Assembly: GCA_031763025.1 (NCBI GenBank)
Contig: JASSKH010000010.1
Location: 3,653,901 to 3,717,900 of the forward strand
Direction: 5' to 3'
Source of the DNA: Macrocystis pyrifera
Lineage: Eukaryota; Sar; Phaeophyceae; Laminariales; Laminariaceae
Length of the DNA stretch: 64,000 nucleotides
Part shown: piece by piece, positions 55,200 through 64,000 of the stretch
How positions within the stretch are numbered: position 1 is the first letter of the stretch
Layout: each line of letters opens with the position of its first letter
The notes under the pieces: generated by a model
What the model was told of the DNA's origin: nothing
The model's database searches: none
What the model saw: only the letters and a program-made list of their open reading frames with translations
Program-made: the position numbers and the translations under genes

Positions 55200-55228
<29 letters not shown>
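54884..55228 (+). mobile_element. SINE1 copy
   Basis: Complete, with intact boxes and a 29-nt A tail, the longest on the + strand, suggesting a fairly recent insertion. Confidence 0.8.
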
Positions 55229-55230
<2 letters not shown>

Positions 55231-55429
55231 TAATATATCATAGCAGTAGGACAAAGACCTGTACATGTTCGAGAAAACATTATTGTCGATAGATTTCTCA
55301 ACGTTTTCCGAGTCCAAAGCCCATTTTGGTCGAGCTCCCTCCCCTGCCCGCCCTCTGTCAATGAGGGGCCGCGGCGCGCGCGCGGCGAAATTTTCCCCCC
55401 GGGGGAACCCCCCAGTCCCGGCGCACCCA

Positions 55430-56260
55430 GGGACTATAGGACTACAGGGCCCCATCCCCGGCTTGGAAATCCCTCCACCAGTCTACATCTCCAACAACAC
55501 GGGGACGAAAAAAAATGATCCCCCGCACGGTGTGGAAACCACCACCACACCGACTCTATCACTATTGCTCTGAGGTTCGTGGAGCCAGCGCCACCCGCGG
55601 GGAGGTTCATCCCCGCATCATGGATCCTTCCATACATCTATAACCTGGATGACACGGGGACAAAAACGGTGATCTCCGCCTCGCACGGTGCGGAAACCCA
55701 AACCCCGCTGGCTCAAAGCTGTGATTGGCCGGGGGGTAGCTTTGAGGTTTCGCCGCACCCGTGGAGGATAAAGACCCATCCTCAGATAATCAGATCTTCT
55801 ATACATGTACAACTCCGACAAACCAGGGACGAAAAAAATGACCCTCCGGGTCTATACCGCCCCCCACGGTGTGAAAACCCCAGCCCCACTGGCTTCATCA
55901 CTGATTGGCTGAGGTTCGGGGAGCCAGTCCCGCCTGGGGAGGATATAGTGTCATCCGCGTATCATATTAAACGCTTCTTCTATACATCAACAAATCCAAC
56001 ACGCCGTGGACGAAATTGCCGACCTCCAGGTCGACACCGCCCCGCGCGGTGTGGAAATCCCAGCCCAACTAGCCGATTGCTGATTGGGTGGGGCTCGAAA
56101 ATAGAGCCAGCGCCACCCGGGGAAGAGATATATGGTCCCATCCCCGGATCCCACATCTACAACTCTAACAAAACCGGGGACGAAAATGGCGGTTCCCCGG
56201 ATCGACATTGCCCCTTACCGTATGGTAACCCCAGCTTCTCGGGCACGCCATTAGTGTTAT
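55430..56260 (+). repeat. Tandem array of about 160-bp units
   Basis: Repeated blocks: GACGAAAAAAATGA, CCCCGCACGGTGTGGAAAC, GATTGGCTGAGGTTCGGGGA and GCGCCACCCGGGGA. About five diverged units. A frame of about 246 codons crosses it. Confidence 0.7.
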
Positions 56261-58053
56261 GGCAAACCGGTTTAGGTTTCTGGAAATCGAGGTTTCAGCA
56301 CCTTCGCAGGCGTGTTTGACCAGGGAAACGGGCGAATCGGGCCCGCTTTTCTGAGAGTCTCACCAGCCTTTTTGCGAGAGGCATGCAACGCCTTTGACGT
56401 TTTTTCAGCATGGCAGTTCGAAAATTTGTCGATACACTCCAGTTTCTTCTATTCAGTTTCGGACGCGATCTATCTGAAAAAGAGGCCATTTTTTCGGCTG
56501 AAACGTCGATATATATCTGAAAGTGCCTCGTTGATTTTTTTGTCTGAAAATGACAACATCGTAAAAACTTCGAACAACACCCCTGGAGAAAAGAAAAAAG
56601 GGTCTAGATACCTCTCCCCAAAAGACTGCAAGTATTCCGAGAAGAGCGAGCCCGATTCGGTCGGGCTCCGGGTCTAAAATACGTGAAAGCATGTATAAAA
56701 CACAGTTTCGGGTAAGTTTTTCGGTTTTCAAAACCATCCCATTAGAAAAGGCTTGAGTGAGGTTCGTGAAGCCGGCGTTTCTCACCACTGGAAGCAAGGA
56801 GGCTCAGCAAGTTCGTTGTTAAACCCGATCTGATAGACCTACCTTTGGTGAAGTGGTTGTGCATTCCACATGGATCACCATTAATTATTTACGGCGTTCG
56901 CTTGGCGCAGCCCAATACAGAAAACATTAGGCCTTCCCGAAATTCTTATTTCCTGTAAATCTCAGCCTACCGATTTTTTCGCTCATTTTTTCGTCAAGTG
57001 TCCTGTACTGGCATGCAGTCGTATGATACTAATAACCAGTCAGTACGTACGATAGACTACGTCACCACAAAGCAGCACGTTCGTGTAGACTACGTCACCA
57101 AAAAGCACTAACTGATGACTTTGAGGTTCGCGAGTACCAGGTATCAGATACATACTGACGGCCGTGTATCTGTGGTACTATAAAAAACATCAGTTCCAAT
57201 AACATCTTGCCGAACTATTCCGTGAGAGGCACCATTTGGTTGCTTACATGATCGTCCCATCCATCCTTCTGGAGGCTTGGGGGCAAACGGCACCGCGCGT
57301 TCAGAAGCCATACGTGCGCGCTGATCCTCTGATGATCATTATCCCAAGGGTATCCAGGCGCCAGTATACATCGAAGATCACTCCGAAATCCCAAAGGTAT
57401 CCAGGCCCCAGCAGGACATACGAGTATATATCCAGTGTTTGTCCGTTACTGCTGCTGAGCTAGCTGCGGATCACACGACGAGTACCGCTGGGATCCGGGA
57501 TTTGCGCAGCTGTTTTGCCCCGCTTCCATTAGCGAACACGCAGAGTGCAGAATGTTTGGGGTAGACCGGCCATTGCCCTTCGCAGAAGGTGCTTATCGGT
57601 GCTCCCAACGCAATACACAGATGGAAAAGAGGGCTGAACGAAAAGGACAACGATTTTGTGTATTTTTTCGTAGTTTTGTACAACCTACCCCGTATAGAAT
57701 GCAGTCGGTGGTCCGGAGTGTTTTGATTCAAAAAGCACGTGTTTGGGGTGAAGATCGAGTCGGGAGTCGGGAGTCGGAGTCGGGCGAGGAAAATGAAGAA
57801 CGGTCCAGAACAAAAACGAAGCTCTATGATTGGTCAATCCATATATGTATGCGGCCAATTTAGTTACCCCGCACCACAGCGCACAGAGTTAGCCGAGAGC
57901 TTGCTTTCGCATCCATCTGTTGCATCTGTCTAGGAGAGTTACCGTGAGCAACACAGCACAGAGCATCACTGCCACCAAGATCAGGATAGGACGGTAGCCC
58001 CCACCAGCTTTGATTAGGCGGTATACATAGGCGTGCGCAGCGCCAGGGCTAAC
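56260..58053. other. Non-genic stretch before the hypothetical exon
   Basis: No gene, SINE or MITE recognised. There is a TACCAGGTA motif at 57134, and a duplicated GGTATCCAGGC near 57350 and 57392. Confidence 0.4.
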
Positions 58054-58479
58054 ATGGATGCAGCGATGCCTTACGAGCGGCCGCTGACCTCTATGGAGGA
58101 GGAAGCCGAGCTTGACGTTTTCCTGCTGAACGTGATGGAGGGGGAAGCCGACCTGGTGCCTCCCCCTCCTGATTTGACTTCCGCACCACTAAGGCTAGTT
58201 CCACCCCCTCTCCCTGCGAGACCCACTCCCACCCCCAGCTATGCTAGCAACACCAGCAGAGCCACCAGCCCCAGCAGCGGCAGCAGCGCCATGAGCAGCG
58301 TGGCCGAGGGGTCTCATTCTTCCTCGTCGTCCCTTTTCCATCCGAGGCCCAACACCAAACAAAAAGCCAGCATCAACAGCAACAGGAGCACCAGCAGCTT
58401 CATGGCCGAGGTCGCTGCTGCTGGTGCTGCCGACGATCCTCCTCCTCCTTACTCGGCTTTTGCTCCGGATCCTTCGAAG
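58054..58479 (+). CDS. Hypothetical protein, probable first exon
   Basis: An open frame of 142 codons from ATG 58054 to AAG|GTATGA. It reads MDAAMPYERPLTSMEEEAEL, then acidic and proline-rich segments, Ser-rich stretches and a PPPPYSAF motif. Composition and codon use are more gene-like than the surroundings, and the exon ends in phase 0 at a donor. The PPxY-like motif could bind WW domains, but I recognise no family. No downstream exon was identified. It is divergent from the ZSWIM2-like gene. Confidence 0.5.
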
Positions 58480-59047
58480 GTATGATACCAGCTCAAGATG
58501 AGCAGATCCCCATATCGGCAGCCGAGCCAACACCAGCAAAACAGGGGCGAACAGTTTTTGCCGGAGCGGGTGTAAAAATAGTGCGAGCGTGATGGTGACT
58601 GACTGCTGTGTGCGTTGTGTGTTTTGTGTGCTGTCTGTTGTCGTCAACCCTCTGAATTAATAACTTGAGAGCTCAAGAGTGTTGTGAGCGCGAGACAGGA
58701 AATTTCGTCCGTGGAAGTGGCGAGAGTAGCACCGACCACTGCGTCGTTGCATTGGGGGGGAAGTAAGTGGTGCATCGAAATTGGTGTCCACGTCACCACG
58801 GAATCGTACGGCATAGCATGACAGGCAGGCGTCCTATGCCAGGTATGTCCGTAGTGCTGTGGGCGCTCATTATCATATGTATATACTCGCAGACGTGCGG
58901 TTGATAACACCAGGGTCTGTCATTGATTTCGTCTCTTCTTCGCAAGCGTTCTTTCTACGAGTATGATAGGTACCTACAACTACACATCACACCCAGTGTC
59001 CGTCCTGATTCCTTATCTTTGAGCGTAAAGAAATGCTGATTTCTGTG

Positions 59048-59048
59048 G

Positions 59049-59092
<44 letters not shown>
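59048..59092 (+). repeat. GTT microsatellite
   Basis: About fourteen GTT triplets. Confidence 0.9.
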
Positions 59093-59093
<1 letters not shown>

Positions 59094-59330
59094 TCTTCAC
59101 ATTAAACCGTTCTTTCTACCCGTCGACATCCAGCACAACCAGTGTCCGTGCCGATTCTTCAATCCTGGAGAGATACAAGTTCTGTGGTCACAAAGCTACG
59201 CCACAGATAGAGATACTACGTTGCCACGTAGGTAATGCGATGCCATGTCATCACATCATACTGCGTACGACAGGCACGACATACACATTCCATGACCTAG
59301 AGAAACCAACCGAAACGAAGAGAAAAAAAA
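59090..59330 (+). repeat. R5 repeat after a GTT tract
   Basis: A good copy directly following the (GTT)n run at 59048-59092. Confidence 0.6.
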
Positions 59331-59986
59331 ACGAAAACAAAAGACAATTCGAAAGAGAAAAAGAAACAAGAAAAAATAAACAAATACATACCTGGTATAT
59401 GTATATATAGCAACAAACCATCGTACCCCCCCACGAGGGGATCTGGCAGACACTTGAAAAGAAGGAGCTAGAAAAAAAAGGAAAAAGAAGAAAACACCAC
59501 TAATTGTAGTCGTCGACAGAGTAGACTAAGAACCAAGGGAAAATAACAGGCAAACCAAACAAAGCACAAGGCATGCTCCAGGTAGCGGCAGCAGTTTATG
59601 GTACGAGTAGCACAGCCAAGGTCTCCCTGCTGGCCCGCCTGGTACCTTGCTACCCTGTCTGCCACCATCGTCCAGCGTTCGTCAACTATGCCCGGCCCCT
59701 CGGCGTCAGACAAAACGAAACAAGTAAAGCAGGCTCGTCATCCACCCACGCCACACAACTCCTTCAATAAGGCTTATCAATCGGAGTAAGGAAGAGAAAG
59801 AAAACATAATGAAAATCACATAGGGTCAGCGCAAAGAAGAAGGTTGTAGACTACTGCTGTGAGGGACTAATAATACAGAAAAACCCAAACAAAAAAAAAT
59901 CGGGCATGAATGGGTAAAGCAAGTGAAATAAATGCCCACGTACCGGGTCCAAGAACGCAAGAACGCAAGCCAGACCAGAAAGTACA

Positions 59987-60178
59987 CGTATTATTTTTCG
60001 TTTTTTCCTGAACTTTCGGTACAAGTACGTATTCACCAAATTTCAGCGAGGGCTGAATCTTATCGAGTACCTGCCTCAGTTGGCTCGCGAAAGAATCGTC
60101 CGCCCGGCACAGAACCGTCGCTACAGCAGCTGCGCTCGCAGGACCCATCCGTGCGGTGGTCCCACTGTCATCGGCCTG
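59987..60178 (-). CDS. Possible coding fragment of unknown family
   Basis: The - strand is open through SQADDSGTTARMGPASAAAV, then RADDSFASQLRQVLDKIQPS and LKFGEYVLVPK, with a possible acceptor GAGTCAG upstream. A second open patch upstream at about 60245-60350 reads DRTEVADRLSSVRAIAETLS. The amphipathic, Gln/Leu-rich composition looks protein-like, perhaps a decayed gag or gene fragment. The + strand is also open here, so direction is uncertain. Confidence 0.25.
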
Positions 60179-60384
60179 ACTCGTAGGCAGGTGTCGGTGC
60201 TTTGGGGAATGAAATCCATCACGAACTCGTCACGCTACAACGTCCAACGTGACAAAGTCTCAGCTATTGCCCTCACCGAGCTCAGTCGGTCGGCCACCTC
60301 GGTGCGGTCACCTTGTGAACTCGGCCACGAGAGCCCAGAAAGCTGTTGCGCCTTCTGCAGGGCTCTACACTATTTGACCTTGTC

Positions 60385-60670
60385 GTGGGCATGCCGTGGC
60401 ATTGCCATGGTACCGCCACCATCCCATGGCGTGGCATAGGATTCCATGGTACCATGGCACCCCCCGCGGCTCACTCCACGGCAACCCCACGGCATGCCAT
60501 GCCAACCCCCACGGCACCCCAATGTCCACGGCACCCCAATGTCCACGGCACCTAGGTTAGGGTTAGGGTTAGGGTTAGGGTCCCATGGTATGCCGTGGAG
60601 GTTCGTGTGCCGTGGAAGATGTCGTGGAAGGTTTTGCCGCAGGTGGTGCCACGGCATGTCGCGATAAAGG
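60385..60670 (+). repeat. CCATGG/CCGTGG-rich array
   Basis: CCATGG, CCGTGG and CCACGG recur every 8-20 bp with GGCATGCC-like palindromes. The telomere-like patch lies inside it. Confidence 0.7.
60555..60581 (+). repeat. Interstitial telomere-like TTAGGG repeat
   Basis: Four consecutive TTAGGG units. Confidence 0.85.
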
Positions 60671-60837
60671 ACAATAATGTACATGCCCGATCCTCTGTAT
60701 CCTTGTACCTAAATTCCATAAAAACACCAAAAACTTCAAGATGTCATTTTTCGGGATCGGAGTTTTTCGGCCTCCTTTTCCCGAAAAAAAAAATCGGGAA
60801 AAAGGAGAGGAAGATGTACACCAGGTAGGCATACGGA

Positions 60838-60838
<1 letters not shown>

Positions 60839-60871
<33 letters not shown>
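60839..60871 (+). repeat. G run
   Basis: 33 G followed by a purine-rich stretch. Confidence 0.9.
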
Positions 60872-60872
<1 letters not shown>

Positions 60873-61073
60873 GGAAACAAAGAGAGAAACAAGGGGAAAG
60901 AATATGAGAGAAAGAGAGAAAATCGCACTCAAGGCGGTGATCCGTGCGGACTCGGGGGTGCCACATTGCCACACCCTCTGTCGTCTCGTAGATCGCGGTG
61001 TCAATGGTCGAACGCGTAGTAGATGAACTTACTGTCAGTATCGCACCGCTCGTCGCTATCATATACTGCTGTG

Positions 61074-61415
61074 TTTTTTTTTTTTTTTTTTAATCATCAC
61101 TTTTACTTTCCAGCCTAACTGTCGTAGAAGGTTTTACCCTCAGCGATCTTCTGGGGACAAGCCGTGGTCACAGGTGTCGTCCCTTCTCCTGCCCGGTACG
61201 TGCCTTTATGTTTTGTCGCTCATAGGGTTCAGCATTATTCCCACTGCTCGTCGATTTTCCTCGAATGTAGCTAACTCACGCTCTCGCGCTTTCCGCTTAT
61301 CAAGTTGTTACGCAAGAAAAGAGTCCCTACGAGCATGCACTCGGTGGGACTTCAACCCACGAAGTTGATCTTGATAGGCACGCGGACCACCTACCAAGCC
61401 ACCGGGGACGCCGGC
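61074..61415 (-). mobile_element. SINE1 copy, diverged
   Basis: Full length but with many substitutions; the B box reads GGGTTGAAGTCCC. Confidence 0.75.
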
Positions 61416-61529
61416 TGTGTGCTTGACAGCAGTTGTATGATACCAGTATGATACCAGTATGGGTACTACTTTTGTACCGGTAATAACAGGTACCTGGTAC
61501 CCCACCCTTGTACGTAGGGCTGCAGTCTG

Positions 61530-61904
61530 TTTTTTTTTTTGTTCTTCTGTTTTGTTCAAGTCATCACTTTCTCACTGCTGTCCAGCTTATTTCGTAAGAG
61601 GTGTTGGTTACCCTCAGCAATCTTCTTCTGGACAAGGCGTGGTCACAGGTGTCGTCCCTCCTCCCCCCTGTACGTACGTTCCTTGATTATTATCGCGCAT
61701 GGGGTTTTCAGCATTCCCACTCCTCGTCGATTTTTCATCAGAATTTGCTAACTCCCGTTTTCGCTGCTTTCTGCTATTATATTAGTAATCATTTTTTATG
61801 CAAGAAAAAGTCTCTATGAGCATGCACTCGGTGAGACTCGAACTCACGTTGTTGATATTTCGTAGGAACGCGGACCACCTACCAAGCCGCCGGGGACGCC
61901 GGCT
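61530..61904 (-). mobile_element. SINE1 copy, most diverged
   Basis: Box B GAGTTCGAGTCTC survives. The body has indels and the A tail is interrupted, so this is an older copy. Confidence 0.65.
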
Positions 61905-62219
61905 TCCCGGTTCGTTTTGGGGACAATCAACTCATATTCTCAAGTACAGCAGTAGTTCGTCCTCAAAGCGGGACTGACTGCGGTTTGCCCGGAAAGGCTT
62001 GAATTGTACGAACCCTATATTTCCATCCATGAATAGAGTTTCCCATCTAGTATTAATAGTGTACTGGTACCAATTCCAGAGGTACCTGGCAGTCCACAAC
62101 AGGAGCGGTACAAAAATATCACAATTGCCAAAATCAGGTAATTGTCACGCAAGACAACACAACACACCCGTCAGATGGGATGCTTTTATATTTGATTATA
62201 TGGCGATTTCCTCCTCTGA

Positions 62220-62558
62220 CCGGCGTCCCCGGTGGCTTGGTAGGTGGTCCGCGAGCCTATCAAGATCAATTTCGTGAGTTCGAGTCTCACCGAGTGCATG
62301 CTCATAGAGACTTTTTCTTGCATAAAATTGATTAGCGGCAAGCGCGAGAGCGTGAGTTAGCTGTACATTCGATGAAAATCGACGAGCAGTGGGAATGCTG
62401 AACCCTATGCGCGATAAAAACTAAAGGCACGTACCGGGGGGGAGAAGGGACGACACCTGTGACCACGGCTTGTCCAGAAGATCGTCGAGGGTAAAACCTC
62501 CTACGAGTGGGCTGGAAAGTAAAAGTGATGCATAAAAAAAAAAAAAAAAAAAAAAAAG
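62220..62558 (+). mobile_element. SINE1 copy
   Basis: Complete and close to the copy at 54884, with an A tail of about 24 nt. Confidence 0.8.
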
Positions 62559-62639
62559 GCGGGGTAGACTATATATAGTATGTACACAATGAAACGACAA
62601 GGTTGATTGGACATTCTCCCTGGATTCCGGGAACTATGC

Positions 62640-63060
62640 GAGTAAACGCCTCACGGTAAACGCCCCGTGGCGCTATTTCAGCGAAAATTGGGCAAAATCT
62701 GGAGTAGTCAACGACTCCTGGTCAAACAATTTTTCGAAAAGCGCCCCAGCCTCGCGGTAAACGCCCCCCCCCCCCCTGTCTGGGTAATCGCCGAGGAGCC
62801 GAGCTGGCAGGCAAGCCATTTGGGTGAGTGTGGGAGACGGAGTTGTTTCCGAAGCCTAGGCTCCTTGGCGGTTCCGGTGAGCACGCCGCGAATCTTCAGG
62901 ATCGTCGCCCACACGCCATCCCTTCCCGCTCCCCGCGCGCTGCGCTTCCTTCTGCTCCACCACGCTCTGCCGCTGCTTCGTCTTGCGTCGGATCGAGAAT
63001 TTGTTCCTCCGATGGAACGTCCGGTACCAGTTTGCGAATTGCGTTTTCCTCGCATTATTA
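62640..63060. other. GC-rich island of unknown nature
   Basis: GTAAACGCC recurs at 62640-62770. 62810-63050 is GC-rich and open on both strands for over 100 codons. I recognise no family. Confidence 0.3.
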
Positions 63061-63065
63061 TAGAG

Positions 63066-63400
63066 TATTTTTTTATTTATTTATTTTTTATCCATCACTT
63101 TTACTTTCCAGCCCACTCGTAGGAGGTTTTACCCTCGACGATCTTCTGGACAAGCCGTGGTCACAGGTGTCGTCCCTTCTCCCCCCCGGTACGTGCCTTT
63201 ATTTTTTGTCGCGCATAGGGTTCAGCATTCCCACTGCTCGTCGATTTTCATCGAATGTAGCCAACTCACGCTTTCGCGCTTTCCGCTTATCAATTTTTTA
63301 TGCGAGAAAAGTCCCTATGAGCATGCACTCGGTGAGACTTGAACCCACGAAATTGATCTTGATAGGCACGCGGACCACCTACCAAGCCACCGGGGACGTC
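63066..63400 (-). mobile_element. SINE1 copy
   Basis: Complete on the - strand. Its tail is mixed (TTTATTTA pattern on +) rather than pure poly(A). Confidence 0.75.
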
Positions 63401-63428
63401 GCGGTATACCTGGTAGTCAGTAGTAGCA

Positions 63429-63528
63429 ACCTTTTATAATAGTACTGCAGTCCCGTTTGGGGGACAAACTACTTGGAATTAAACTGGTTTGTCCCCAAAA
63501 CGTGTCTGCAGTACTCGAAGGGTTGAAT
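63429..63528. mobile_element. MITE-2 copy
   Basis: Longest ends: CAACCTTTTA on the left and GAAGGGTTGAATAA on the right. Weaker relatives lie at 32190-32272, 48795-48866, 61911-61996 and 63800-63858. Confidence 0.7.
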
Positions 63529-64000
63529 AATATATAGTGCGAAAAATATTATGGACTACCCGGTACTCTGTAATTCCGAGTGGTTCCTCCCCACAAACGT
63601 GCTTGCGGTGCCAAAGAGGCTGGGTTCTCTCCTCTCTCCTCCCCGAAACCGATCAGGACCCAAAGAAATTTATTGGAATTTTCGCTTTGATTCACCGTCC
63701 TGGAGACCACAGGTACAGCAAATACTACGGCTGTACGTGTACGCACTTCAACCCTCTTTTTTAGAACCGCACTGAAAACAAACAGATATGTATATATGTC
63801 TTGTTCTAATTTCAAGTTTCGAATAGTTGGTCCCCAAAACTGGCGTCCGGTCCCAAACCTCCGGACAGGCAATTTAGGTGGTTTTCTCTCTAACGTGTGC
63901 TTATCTTAGCGCTTACTGCTTATGGTAGTAGCACTTCCCACTGAAGAAATGATGCAAAATAATTCATACTTGAAAATAATTCGAAATATTTTTTTTCCCT

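Overview
The window reads as nuclear DNA of a flagellate-bearing eukaryote. Genes are sparse, introns are GT-AG and up to about 14 kb long, and most of the remaining DNA is made of dispersed repeats, short tandem arrays and long C or G runs. A Copia-type gag fragment, a LINE 3' end, a TTAGGG-type interstitial telomere patch and the gene content would suit a stramenopile such as a brown alga. That placement is inference; nothing in the window fixes the species.

Two genes can be reconstructed. On the + strand, ten exons from 6261 to 38104 join in frame into a 693-residue WD-repeat protein of the WRAP73 (WDR8) family, a centrosome/spindle-pole factor. Introns 1 and 2 (13.9 and 9.2 kb) are filled with repeats, and exons 7 and 10 carry Asn/Ala/Gly low-complexity insertions that the human protein lacks. 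On the - strand, exons between 52520 and 43315 encode a ZSWIM2/MEKK1-like protein: a SWIM zinc finger split over three exons, a first RING split over two, a possible ZZ finger, and a second RING in a 2.1 kb last exon. This last exon holds an apparent 1-bp frameshift at a G6 run. Its first exon was not found. The two genes converge on a 5.2 kb spacer of tandem arrays. A third locus, at 58054 on the + strand, looks like the first exon of an unrecognised gene.

Region by region: 1-6260 is upstream DNA with MITEs and old duplications. 6261-38104 is WRAP73. 38105-43314 holds a CCATGG array, a 129-nt G run and a degenerate array of about 250-bp units. 43315-52520 is the ZSWIM2-like gene. 52521-58053 holds nested MITEs, a 1 kb element with inverted ends, a SINE and an array of about 160-bp units. 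58054-64000 holds the hypothetical exon, a telomere-like patch and five of the seven SINE1 copies.

The repeats are the most unusual part. (1) MITE-1, about 110 bp with TA target duplications, has over twenty copies. The octamer TATTAATA, which is exactly the scar expected if a TA-flanked TT...AA element excised, occurs about eighteen times. In one case it sits inside a repeat whose sister copy has the empty TA site. (2) TACCAGGTA is similarly dispersed and is inserted at a TA in two MITE-1 copies. (3) A LINE 3' end and an unrelated SINE-like family share the terminal motif AATGAGTAC followed by a poly(C) tail, and one such tail appears to form the pyrimidine tract of WRAP73 exon 8. (4) The exon-4/intron-4 splice donor of WRAP73 lies in a seven-fold 22-bp tandem duplication.
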